A stretch of 64,000 nucleotides of DNA from Halomonas nitroreducens (GTDB taxonomy: Bacteria; Pseudomonadota; Gammaproteobacteria; Pseudomonadales; Halomonadaceae): positions 124,001-188,000 of the forward strand of contig NZ_RXNS01000007.1 of assembly GCF_003966155.1 (NCBI RefSeq), given 5' to 3'. Numbering within the stretch: the stretch's first letter is position 1; each line of letters opens with the position of its first letter. Under the pieces are notes generated by a model. That model was not told the DNA's origin and made no database searches. It saw nothing but the letters and a program-made list of their open reading frames with translations. Positions 1-8,305 of the stretch are shown here, piece after piece. The position numbers were made by a program, and so were the translations under genes.

Positions 1-2
1 GG

Positions 3-2099
3 TTCAGCTGGGACGCGGCCTCGCCGGACGGCCAGGCGCCGCCCGGACGCTGCATCCGCAGTGGCGAGCCGGTGGTCCTCGCTGACCTCCAGATGGACCC
101 CGCCTATGCCAAATGGGGCGCGCAGACCCGCCGGCGGGGCTACCGTGGCGAGATCGCCCTGCCACTGCGCGACGGGGCCGAGACCTTCGGTGCCCTGATG
201 CTGCTCAAGGCCTCGGTGGGAGCGGTGGGCGACGAGGAACGGGGCCTGCTTGCGGAGCTGGCCGACAACCTGTCCTTTGGTCTCCAGGCCCTGCGGGTCC
301 GCCTCGAACAGGAGCGGACCCAGAGGGTGGTGCTGGATATCGCCGAGGCACTGACCGCACGCAGCGACCAGGACTTCTTCGTTCAGCTGACGCGCCGCAT
401 GGTCGATGCCCTGGGGGCCGATGCCGGTTTCATTTCCCGGCTCGAGGAGGGGCAGCCCCAGGCCGCCGTGACCCTGGCCGGCCTGGTCGACGGCGAGCCG
501 GTACCGGCCTTTCGCTACGACCTGGCCGGCAAGCCCTGCGAGCTGGCCTGCAAACGCCAGGAAGTGGTCATCGAGGATGGCCTCGGCGAGACCTTTCCGG
601 GCCTCGCCCTGGTGGATGCGCTCGGGGCCCGGGCCTATGTGGGCCGGCGCCTGGATGATGCCGGCGGATGGCCGCTGGGCACGGCGTTTTTGCTCTATCG
701 CCACCCCCTGGTCGACTCGGCGATGGTCAGCCACCTGCTGCGCATCTTCGCCGCCGGGGCCGCCGCCGAGCTGGAGCGCAACCGCTCCGAGGCTCACATC
801 CGCCATCTCGCCTATTACGACAGCGGCACCGGGCTGCCCAATCGCGCCTGCTTCATGGAGCGCCTGGACCAGGCCATCGCCCGGACCCCGCGGGAGGGGG
901 GGAGCCTGGCGCTGCTGTTCCTGGACCTCAATCGCTTCAAGGAGATCAATGACAGCCAGGGGCATGACGTCGGCGACCGGGTCCTGGTCGAGGTGGCACG
1001 GCGCTTCCGGGACTGCCTGGTGGAGGGCGCCAGCCTGGCCAGGCTGGGCGGGGACGAATTCGTGGTGATGATCGAGGACAGCGATCACGCGCGTACCCTG
1101 GCGATGGTCGAGGCCCTCACGCAGGCCCTGTCGACGCCGGTGGCGATCGACGAGCAGCGCTTCGCCCTGGAAGTGAGCATCGGTGTGGCCTTCTATCCCG
1201 AGCATGCTGATGGCCCCCGGGAGCTGCTCAAGCACACCGATATCGCCATGTATCGCGCCAAGCAGGGCGGCGTCGGCTATCGCTTCTTCGATGCCGAGAT
1301 GGGCCGGGCCATGGCCCGGCGGCTGAGCCTGGCCAGCCGCCTGGCGGCGGCCCTGGACGCCGGGGGCCTGTCGCTGCACTACCAGCCCAGCGTCGACCTG
1401 GCGAGCGGTGAACTGCTCGGCGCCGAGGTGCTGTGCCGCTGGCACGACCCGGTGCTGGGCTGGGTCAGCCCGGCGGAGTTCATTCCCGTCGCCGAGGAGC
1501 GCGGCATGATCGCCCGCCTGGGGCAGTGGGTCCTGGCGACGGCCTGTGCCCAGCTGGCCGCGTGGCGGCGCGCCGGCGGCCGTCCCTTTCCGGGCCGGTT
1601 GAACATCAACGTGGCCGCCCAGCAGCTGGAGGACGAGCGCCTCGCCGAGCGCCTCGGCGACATCGTCCGCACGGCGGGACTGACGCCCGCCGTCATCGGC
1701 CTCGAGCTGACCGAGAGCGGCTTCATGGCCGACCCGGAGCAGGCGGTGGCGATCACCCGCGCGCTGCGCTGCGACGGCTTCGCCCTGTCGATCGATGATT
1801 TCGGCACCGGCTACTCGTCGCTGGCCTACCTCAAGCGCTTCGCCGTGGATACGGTGAAGATCGACATGTCCTTCGTGCGTGACATGCTGCGCGACGACAA
1901 CGACCATGCCATCGTCACCACCATCATCGCCATGGCCGAGAGCCTCGGCCTTGGCACCGTGGCCGAGGGCGTGGAATCCCGGGCCCAGGCCGAGGCCCTG
2001 CTGGCACTGGGCTGCCGCCGGGGCCAGGGCTTCCTGTTCGACCGCGCGCTGCCCGCCGACGCCTTCGCTCGCCGCTGGCTCGCCATCGCGCCGGCCTGA
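3..2099 (+). CDS. GAF-GGDEF-EAL cyclic-di-GMP signalling protein, 5' truncated
   Basis: The reading frame is open back to the window edge, so the true start lies upstream. The first residues and a second segment (to about nt 780) look like GAF sensor domains. A diguanylate cyclase domain follows with an intact GGDEF signature (nt 1047-1061). A C-terminal phosphodiesterase domain keeps ELTES, DDFGTGYSSL and the VKID stretch. The family EAL signature reads EVL (nt 1425-1433): the catalytic Glu is present and the Ala is replaced. By family knowledge such proteins make and/or degrade c-di-GMP, and GAF domains often set the balance. It converges on the next gene with 6 nt between stop codons. Whether both domains are active cannot be told from sequence. 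Confidence 0.92.
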   Translation, partial: FSWDAASPDGQAPPGRCIRSGEPVVLADLQMDPAYAKWGAQTRRRGYRGEIALPLRDGAETFGALMLLKASVGAVGDEERGLLAELADNLSFGLQALRVRLEQERTQRVVLDIAEALTARSDQDFFVQLTRRMVDALGADAGFISRLEEGQPQAAVTLAGLVDGEPVPAFRYDLAGKPCELACKRQEVVIEDGLGETFPGLALVDALGARAYVGRRLDDAGGWPLGTAFLLYRHPLVDSAMVSHLLRIFAAGAAAELERNRSEAHIRHLAYYDSGTGLPNRACFMERLDQAIARTPREGGSLALLFLDLNRFKEINDSQGHDVGDRVLVEVARRFRDCLVEGASLARLGGDEFVVMIEDSDHARTLAMVEALTQALSTPVAIDEQRFALEVSIGVAFYPEHADGPRELLKHTDIAMYRAKQGGVGYRFFDAEMGRAMARRLSLASRLAAALDAGGLSLHYQPSVDLASGELLGAEVLCRWHDPVLGWVSPAEFIPVAEERGMIARLGQWVLATACAQLAAWRRAGGRPFPGRLNINVAAQQLEDERLAERLGDIVRTAGLTPAVIGLELTESGFMADPEQAVAITRALRCDGFALSIDDFGTGYSSLAYLKRFAVDTVKIDMSFVRDMLRDDNDHAIVTTIIAMAESLGLGTVAEGVESRAQAEALLALGCRRGQGFLFDRALPADAFARRWLAIAPA

Positions 2100-2105
2100 G
2101 CCACC

Positions 2106-2657
2106 TCAGCCGGCGGCGGCCCGGCACAGGCGGTGCATGCGGTCAAGCGCCGCGCGGGCCCCCTCGAGGCGGAAGACCAGGAACCAGTAGTCCTGCTCGG
2201 CGCGGTGGATGCGCAGGCGCAGGACCTCCCCGCTGCGCATGTCCGCCAGCGCGGCCGCGGTGTCGGGCAGCGTGAAGCGCACATAGAAGCCGCTGTTGCC
2301 ACGCTCGGTGATGAAGGCGGCCTGGCCGGCATGCACGCGGCCTTCGTCGACCAGCAGGTCCGCCGGCACCCGGTTCACCGTGGCACTCTCGGCCTGGACC
2401 TCGCCGAGCTCCACGCGCATCTCCAGCCACGGCCGGTCGCAGGCCCCGGGGCTGGCATTGACGCTGAACACGGTGTCGCTGTAGCTGTGCTGCTCCACGG
2501 CGCGGGCGTGACGCTCCTCGCCCAGCGTCAGGCGCAGCGAGTGCCAGGCCTCGTGACGCTCGACGGCATCGATGTTGTAGCGGCCGGCCTGGGCTGGGAT
2601 GGCGACGGCCAGGGCCAGCAGGCCCGGCAGCAGGCGGCGGAGGACAGTCGGTAACAT
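2106..2657 (-). CDS. Secreted protein of unknown function downstream of nosL
   Basis: A 183-residue protein with a clear N-terminal signal peptide (Arg-Arg, then a Leu/Ala-rich core ending near AQA-G). I chose the ATG at 2657 because the signal peptide begins there, although the frame stays open further upstream. The mature part has two Cys, about residues 80 and 178, and no motif I recognise. It follows nosL by 61 nt on the same strand and may be the last gene of the nos operon, which would suggest a periplasmic job linked to N2O reductase maturation or copper. That role is inference from position only. Confidence 0.65.
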   Translation of the reverse strand: MLPTVLRRLLPGLLALAVAIPAQAGRYNIDAVERHEAWHSLRLTLGEERHARAVEQHSYSDTVFSVNASPGACDRPWLEMRVELGEVQAESATVNRVPADLLVDEGRVHAGQAAFITERGNSGFYVRFTLPDTAAALADMRSGEVLRLRIHRAEQDYWFLVFRLEGARAALDRMHRLCRAAAG

Positions 2658-2718
2658 GGTGGTTCCCGGGATGGCTGGAGCCGGGAGGCTAGCATACCGT
2701 GGTGGGGGCCCGGGACCC

Positions 2719-3270
2719 TCAGCGAGAGTCGTCGCTGCCATCATGCTGCGCCATGCCGGCGTGGTTGGGGGCGCCGGCGCCGTGGGACACCTCGCCCCGG
2801 CCGAGCCGCCCCAGCAGGTCCAGGTCGATGTCCGCGTAGGCGAGGGTCCGGCCGCCGTGCTCGCGACGAAACGCCTCGGCGTCGTCGCGGTCGGCGAAGG
2901 AGGCCAGGGTATGCCCCATGGAGCCGCGGCGGTCATGGCCGACCACGTACCAGGCCTCGTCGGCGCGGATGAAGGCCTCGTCCGCCGGCGTTCCCCAGGT
3001 CGTCACGCCGATATCGTGCACATAGGCATGGGAGAGCCGGCTGGCGGTTTCCGGCTGCGCGAGAAACACGAACAGTTCCAGGGTGGAGCAGAACTTGCGC
3101 GGCGCGTCCGCGCCGTCCAGGAAGGCCTGGCCCTTGGGCCCGGGATGCTCAGTGATCAGCATCCCGCAGACGTGACAGCTGTCGCCGGCCGTGATGGGCT
3201 GGGGTGCGGCTTGGGCGGCGGTCGTCGACGCGTCGGTGCAGCCGGCGAGGGACAGCACGAGTAACAGCAC
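2719..3270 (-). CDS. nosL: NosL, copper-binding lipoprotein for N2O reductase assembly
   Basis: Outer-membrane-type lipoprotein of the NosL family, known to bind Cu(I) and deliver copper for the CuZ site of NosZ. A lipobox (LAGC) is followed by the family motif CHVCGM and a KFCS segment; the C-terminal region is His/Met-containing. The coordinates use a GTG (3270), the only conventional start near the signal sequence. That start would leave no positive n-region. In-frame codons just upstream encode Ile-Arg-Arg-Leu-Leu-Pro, a perfect lipoprotein n-region, preceded by GAGGA at normal spacing, but the codon in the start position (3286-3288) is ATC. It lies 34 nt after nosY at the end of nosDFYL. 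Confidence 0.9.
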   Translation of the reverse strand: MLLLVLSLAGCTDASTTAAQAAPQPITAGDSCHVCGMLITEHPGPKGQAFLDGADAPRKFCSTLELFVFLAQPETASRLSHAYVHDIGVTTWGTPADEAFIRADEAWYVVGHDRRGSMGHTLASFADRDDAEAFRREHGGRTLAYADIDLDLLGRLGRGEVSHGAGAPNHAGMAQHDGSDDSR

Positions 3271-3304
3271 GGGAAGCAGGCGGCGGATGGCGGTGTCCTC
3301 GGGG

Positions 3305-4129
3305 TCAGGCCTGGCGGCGATGGAAGCGCAGCACGGCCAGGCCCAGCGGCACCAGGATCCAGGCCACCAGGATGGTGGTTACCACGGCAGGCCGGAAGGC
3401 GCCGCCCTGGGCGATGCCCGCGAGGCCGGTGTACTCGCGGGCGGCCTCGATCCCGGTCAGGTTGATCAGTCGGAAGCACTCGGTGGGATTGAGCAGCAGC
3501 AGCCAGGGCAGCCAGTCGCCGCCCTGTTTCACGCTCACCAGCAACGCCAGCAGCCCCAGGTCGAAGACCAGCACGAACAGGAACCAGACGCCCAGTGCCA
3601 GGCCCGCCGCGCGGGCCTTCTCGGTGGCGCCGGCACTGATCAGGTAGGCGAAGGCGATGAACACCCACCCCAGCAGCACGCTGCTGCCGATCAGCAGGCC
3701 CATGCCCGAGGCCAGCTCGGCCAGCGCCACCCCCTCGGCCCCCAGCGCGATCACCGCCCCGGCGACGCTGAAGCCGAGCACCGTGGCCGCGGCGAGGATC
3801 AGGCCGTGGCCCAGGAACTTGCCTAGCAGCAGCTGGGTGCGGCTCAGCGGGTAGGTGAGCAGCAGCAGCAGGGTGCCGGCTTCCTGCTCGCCGACCACGG
3901 CATCGTAGGCCAGCAGCAGGGCGATCAGCGGAATCAGGAACACCGCCAGGGTCGCCAGGCTGACCAGGGTGGTGGCGAGGGAGGCGAAGCCCAGGCCGCC
4001 ACTGGCGGCGGCGCCGAACCAGGCGATGCCCACGGCCAGCGCGGCCAGCATCAGGGCAATGGCCAGCACCCAGCGATTGCGCAGGCCGTCACGGAACTCC
4101 TTGCCGGCCAGCGTCAGGATGGCGTTCAT
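3305..4129 (-). CDS. nosY: NosY, ABC transporter permease for NosZ maturation
   Basis: A 274-residue integral membrane protein with six predicted hydrophobic segments, matching the usual NosY length. NosY pairs with the ATPase NosF and periplasmic NosD; the complex is known to be needed for CuZ assembly in NosZ. The ATG at 4129 overlaps the nosF stop in an ATGA, so translation is probably coupled. The segment about residues 70-100 resembles the ABC-2 permease core with the conserved GEQEAGTL stretch. Gene order nosD-nosF-nosY-nosL is the standard one, which secures the name. Confidence 0.93.
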   Translation of the reverse strand: MNAILTLAGKEFRDGLRNRWVLAIALMLAALAVGIAWFGAAASGGLGFASLATTLVSLATLAVFLIPLIALLLAYDAVVGEQEAGTLLLLLTYPLSRTQLLLGKFLGHGLILAAATVLGFSVAGAVIALGAEGVALAELASGMGLLIGSSVLLGWVFIAFAYLISAGATEKARAAGLALGVWFLFVLVFDLGLLALLVSVKQGGDWLPWLLLLNPTECFRLINLTGIEAAREYTGLAGIAQGGAFRPAVVTTILVAWILVPLGLAVLRFHRRQA

Positions 4130-5061
4130 GGGGCATCTCCTGGTCGTTCCCGGGCGCCAAGCCGGGAGAAATGGGCGTAGAGCGTCTCCAGGCTGGGCGG
4201 TTGCAGTTCGATATCCTCCACCCCGGGGGTGGCGGTCAGCCGCCTGAGCACCGCGAGCTTGGTCTCGGGGGGCACCGACAGGGAGACCTCGTGGCCGTTG
4301 AGGGGCGAGGCGACGATCCGCGCATCGTCCCAGTGGGCCTGCCAGTCCTGGTCCGCCAGTCGGCCCCGGGCGCGAATGGTCAGCGGCAGGGCCGCCTCGT
4401 CGCGCAGCGCTTCCAGGCTGCCCAGGGCCAGACGCTGACCGCCACCGAGGATCAGGGCGCGGTCGATATAGGGTTCCACGCCGGGCAGCACATGGGACGA
4501 CAGCAGCACGGTGCAGCCCCGTTCGCTCAGCTCGCGGACCGTGTCATAGAAGTCGCGGGTGGCGGCGGGGTCGAGGCCGGTGGTGGGCTCGTCGAGCAGC
4601 AGCAGGCGGGGAGCGCCGAGCAGCGCCTGGGCCAGGCCGAGACGCTGGCGCATGCCCTTGGAGTAGGTCTTCACCCGGCGTTCGGCGGCCTGTGCGAGGC
4701 CCACCCGTTCGAGCAGCTCGTTCACCTGGCCTGCCGCGACCCGCTTGAGCCGCGCGAAGAAGCGCAGCACTTCGCGCCCGCTGAGCTGCTCGTAGAAGCT
4801 GACATTCTCGGGCAGGTAGCCCAGGTGGCGGCGCAGAGCCTCGGCGTGGCGGCCATCGGGACGGCCGCCGAGCACCTCGAGATGTCCCCCGCTCGGGGTG
4901 AGCAGCCCGAGAATCAGCTTCATGGTGGTGGTCTTGCCGGCGCCGTTGTGGCCGAGCAGGGCCAGCACCTCGCCTTCCTCCACCCGGAGGTCGAGGCCGT
5001 CGAGGCGGGTCAGGCCGGCCTGGCGCAGGCTCACGTCGCGAAGTTCGATAAGCGCAGTCAT
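4126..5061 (-). CDS. nosF: NosF, ABC transporter ATPase for NosZ maturation
   Basis: A 311-residue ATP-binding protein. It carries Walker A (GHNGAGKTT), signature (YSKGMRQRL), Walker B (LLLLDEP) and the switch His in SSHVLPG. It is the cytoplasmic motor of NosDFY. The start is the ATG at 5061, where the typical ABC N-terminus begins; a longer open frame upstream lies inside nosD and is rejected. The start overlaps the nosD stop (ATGA), and the stop overlaps the nosY start. Confidence 0.94.
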   Translation of the reverse strand: MTALIELRDVSLRQAGLTRLDGLDLRVEEGEVLALLGHNGAGKTTTMKLILGLLTPSGGHLEVLGGRPDGRHAEALRRHLGYLPENVSFYEQLSGREVLRFFARLKRVAAGQVNELLERVGLAQAAERRVKTYSKGMRQRLGLAQALLGAPRLLLLDEPTTGLDPAATRDFYDTVRELSERGCTVLLSSHVLPGVEPYIDRALILGGGQRLALGSLEALRDEAALPLTIRARGRLADQDWQAHWDDARIVASPLNGHEVSLSVPPETKLAVLRRLTATPGVEDIELQPPSLETLYAHFSRLGARERPGDAP

Positions 5062-6374
5062 GCGTCGGTCTCCGGAGAGAGGGGGGAGGCCATCAGCGGC
5101 GCGCTGTCCTTGACCCCCTGGGGGCGGAATACCGGGAACTGGCGCTGCACCCAGCGCAGCGCCAGTACCGCGGGGCTGTGCATCAGCAGCCGGGCCACGG
5201 GATATCGCCACAGCAGGCGGTCCATGGCGTCGTTGGGCTCGTAGGGCGTGTCGCCGATGCCGTCGCCGGCCAGGTCCCAGCCCAGGTAGTCGCTCCAGTA
5301 GTTACCGTGCCCCTGCTCCGACCACTCCTGGTCGCGGGTGGCCACGTACATGACCTGCTGGCGGTTGGCGACAAAGGCATTGCCCACCACCGTGTTGTCC
5401 TCCGAGCCCGCGGTGAGGTGGATCCCGATATCGCTGTCGGCGAAGCGGTTGCCCTCGAAGCGGTTGAACTGGGCGTTGTAGACGAACAGCGCCTTGCCCT
5501 CGCCCCCCTGGACCAGCAGGGTGCCGTCCTCGCCCCGGGGCTGGCGGATGCCGCTGACCCGGTTGTCGCGCAGCAGACTGTCGGTGATGTTGTTCATCAG
5601 GATGCCGTAGTTGCGGTCGCCGTCGGAGCGGTTGCCGATGACCGTCAGCCGCTTGGACTGCATCAGCGCATAGCCGGTGCGGGTATGGCGGGTCAGGTTG
5701 CCCTCCAGGCGGTTGTCGTGGGCGTACATGTAGTGGACGCCGTAGCGCAGGTCCTCCATGCGATTATCGCGCAGCAGGCTGTCCCGGCTGGTATCGATAT
5801 AGATGCCGTCGCGGACGCCGCGGATGTCGTTGCCTTCCACCCGTGCGTCCGCGACATTGAAAAGGTGGATGCCGTTGCCGCGGTCCTGCGAGCGCAGCCC
5901 GGCATCGCCGCGGATGCGGTTGTCGATCACCTCGACGTCGTGCACCGCATCGAGGCGGATGCCGAAGCCGGCTCCCCTCAGGCGGTTGTCCTGGATGCGG
6001 CTCCCCGTGGCCGCCTCGCGGACCAGGATGCCGGTATCCATGGCCGTCAGGTCGCGGCCCCAGTGCTCGATGGTGAGCCCGGAGAGCACGATCCTCGGGG
6101 CGGCCAGGGTCACCGCATCGCCCTCGCCTCCGCCATCGATGACCGCCTCGCCCTGGCCCTCGAGCGACAGGGTACGGTCGATCACCAGCGGGCCGGGGTA
6201 GCGGCCCTCAGGCAGTTGCAGGGTGTCGCCCTCGGCGGCACGCTCGACCAGCGGCTGCAGGGGCTCGCCGGGACTCGCCGTCCAGGTGGTCGCCAGGACC
6301 GTCGGCGTGCCGCCCAGCAGGCCGGCCGCCGTCAGCACCAGGGCCACGGCGGCTCGGGGAAAACGTCGTGTCAT
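5058..6374 (-). CDS. nosD: NosD, periplasmic copper-site assembly protein
   Basis: A 438-residue protein with a Sec signal peptide of about 28 residues ending near VLA. Most of it consists of short repeats with regularly spaced Asn and Gly (for example NRLRGAGFGI, NRIRGDAG, NDIRGVRDGI), the pattern of a right-handed parallel beta-helix (CASH/NosD fold). NosD docks on NosFY and NosZ during CuZ maturation. It lies 47 nt after nosZ and overlaps nosF by 4 nt, so nosZ and nosDFYL probably share a transcript. Confidence 0.94.
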   Translation of the reverse strand: MTRRFPRAAVALVLTAAGLLGGTPTVLATTWTASPGEPLQPLVERAAEGDTLQLPEGRYPGPLVIDRTLSLEGQGEAVIDGGGEGDAVTLAAPRIVLSGLTIEHWGRDLTAMDTGILVREAATGSRIQDNRLRGAGFGIRLDAVHDVEVIDNRIRGDAGLRSQDRGNGIHLFNVADARVEGNDIRGVRDGIYIDTSRDSLLRDNRMEDLRYGVHYMYAHDNRLEGNLTRHTRTGYALMQSKRLTVIGNRSDGDRNYGILMNNITDSLLRDNRVSGIRQPRGEDGTLLVQGGEGKALFVYNAQFNRFEGNRFADSDIGIHLTAGSEDNTVVGNAFVANRQQVMYVATRDQEWSEQGHGNYWSDYLGWDLAGDGIGDTPYEPNDAMDRLLWRYPVARLLMHSPAVLALRWVQRQFPVFRPQGVKDSAPLMASPLSPETDA

Positions 6375-6421
6375 TACGGCTCCCGTGACGCGGGGCCGGG
6401 CAGGCCCGGCCCCGGCTTGGC

Positions 6422-8302
6422 TCAGGCCTTCTCGACCAGCATGCGGCCGGTCATCTCCATGTGCATGGCATGGCAGAACCAGTTGCAGTAGTACCAGTGC
6501 ACGCCGGGCTTGTCAGCGGTGAAGGTCACGCTGGCGGTCTGCTGCGGACTGATCTCCATGGAGACGCCATGATTGACCAGGCAGAAGCCGTGGGTCAGGT
6601 CCTCGACCTGGTCGAGGTTGGTGATCACCACCGTGACCTCGTCGCCCTGCTTCACCTTGAACTCGGTCAGGCCGTACTGGGGCGCGATGGAGGTCATGTA
6701 GACCCGCACCTTGTTGCCGTCGCGGACGACCTTGTTGTCGCGCTCCAGGGTGATGCCGTCGGCCTCGGCCATGGCCCGGGTCTCGGCGAAGAAGGGGTCG
6801 TCGCGGGTCCAAACCCGGCTCGGGCTGAGCTGGTCGGCCCGCAGCAGGATGCAGTCGTGGGGCTCGGCATAGGTCGGGCCGTCATGCACCAGCTTCATCT
6901 GCTCGCCGGAGATGTCGATCAGCTGGTCGTTCTCGGGGTGCAGCGGCCCCACCGGCAGGAAGCGGTCCTTGGAGAACTTGGAGAGTACCACCAGCCACTT
7001 GCCGTCGGCATCCCGTGACTCGGTGAGGCTGGCATGGTTGTGGCCGGGCTGGTAGTGAACGTCGAGCTTCTGGCGGATGTAGTTGACCTCCTCGCCGTTG
7101 TAGGCGCGGATGGCGTCGGCGATGTTCCACTTGGCCACCTGGCTGTCGATGAACAGGGTGGTGTAGGCGTTGCCGCGGCCATCGTAGGTGGTGTGCAGCG
7201 GCCCCAGGCCCAGTTCCGGCTCACCGACGACGGTGTCGCGGGGGGCGATGGCGTCATCGAAGAGCTCGGGCAGCTTGTCGATGGCGATGATCGAGACGGT
7301 CGGCGAGAGCTTGCCGTTGGCGATGAAGTACTGGCCGTCCGGCGAGGTGTTGAGGCCGTGGGGATTCTTGGGCACCGGGATGTAGCGGGTCAGCTTGGAG
7401 CCCTTGCGCCCGTCGAGCACCGGCACCGGGGAATCGCCCAGGGTCTCGTGCTGGCCGGCGGCGACCGCGGCCTCGATGGCCTCGACGTCGAACACCACCA
7501 CCCAGTCGCGCTCGGCGCGCATGGTGTCGGCGAGCGTCATGCCCTTCTCGGAGTTGTAGCAGGTGGAGGCCACGAAACGGCCGGTGTAGTCGGCGTCGGT
7601 GTTGTCCAGGTTGCCGTCGACGATCACCTGCCAGGCGACCTCCATGCTCTCGGCGTCGATGGCGTTGAACATGGTGTAGTAGTTGTCGGGGGCCTCCAGA
7701 TCACGACCGTCGTTGATCTGGGGAATCGGCAGCTCGGCGTTGGCGAACACGTACTTGGTGTGCGGCACCTTCTGCAGGCGCAGGCCGTGGATGGCCTGGA
7801 CGTTGGGGATGGTGGTGATCTTGTCCGTCTTCATGATGTCGAGACGGATCCGGGCCACCCGGGTGTTGGCCTTGTCGTTGATGAACAGGTACTTGCCGTC
7901 GTAGCGGCCGTCGGTCATGGAAATGTGCGGGTGGTGGGCGTCGCCGTTGAGAAAGCGTGCCGAATCGCCCAGGACGCGCCGGGACTCGTTGGTGATCCCC
8001 CAGCCGGAGGCACTGTCGACGTTGAACACCGGGATGCGCATCAGCTCGCGCATGGAGGGCACGCCCAGCACCCGGACCTCGCCCTGGTGGCCGCCGCTCC
8101 AGAAGCCGTAGTACTCGTCGAGCTCGCCCGGCGCGACCTCGATGCCGTTCTCGCCGGCGGCACGGGCCTGCCGGCTCTGCATCATGGCCCCGGCGCCGAG
8201 ACCGCTCGCCAGGCCGGCACCGGCGATGCCGGTCACCGCGCTGTTGCGCAGGAAATGCCGGCGACCGATGTCCTTCAGTTCCCGCTTCTTGTCGTCACTC
8301 AT
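6422..8302 (-). CDS. nosZ: NosZ, nitrous-oxide reductase (clade I, Tat-exported)
   Basis: A 626-residue periplasmic multicopper enzyme reducing N2O to N2. The N-terminus has a twin-arginine signal (RRHFL, about residues 14-18), which marks clade I. The body is the seven-bladed propeller with His motifs for the CuZ cluster (DAHHPH, HGLNTSP and others). The C-terminal cupredoxin domain has the CuA signature [15 protein letters not shown], with both Cys, His and Met ligands present. It is the usual length. nosR precedes it by 3 nt and nosD follows it. Confidence 0.98.
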   Translation of the reverse strand: MSDDKKRELKDIGRRHFLRNSAVTGIAGAGLASGLGAGAMMQSRQARAAGENGIEVAPGELDEYYGFWSGGHQGEVRVLGVPSMRELMRIPVFNVDSASGWGITNESRRVLGDSARFLNGDAHHPHISMTDGRYDGKYLFINDKANTRVARIRLDIMKTDKITTIPNVQAIHGLRLQKVPHTKYVFANAELPIPQINDGRDLEAPDNYYTMFNAIDAESMEVAWQVIVDGNLDNTDADYTGRFVASTCYNSEKGMTLADTMRAERDWVVVFDVEAIEAAVAAGQHETLGDSPVPVLDGRKGSKLTRYIPVPKNPHGLNTSPDGQYFIANGKLSPTVSIIAIDKLPELFDDAIAPRDTVVGEPELGLGPLHTTYDGRGNAYTTLFIDSQVAKWNIADAIRAYNGEEVNYIRQKLDVHYQPGHNHASLTESRDADGKWLVVLSKFSKDRFLPVGPLHPENDQLIDISGEQMKLVHDGPTYAEPHDCILLRADQLSPSRVWTRDDPFFAETRAMAEADGITLERDNKVVRDGNKVRVYMTSIAPQYGLTEFKVKQGDEVTVVITNLDQVEDLTHGFCLVNHGVSMEISPQQTASVTFTADKPGVHWYYCNWFCHAMHMEMTGRMLVEKA

Positions 8303-8305
8303 GGT

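Noticed and set aside
2599..3264. Long open frames on the strand opposite nosL, nosZ, nosR, norB, narG, narX and others, some over 600 codons
   Set aside because: They are antisense shadows produced by high-GC codon bias; they have low-complexity Ala/Gly/Arg composition, no family motifs, and lie over well-supported genes.
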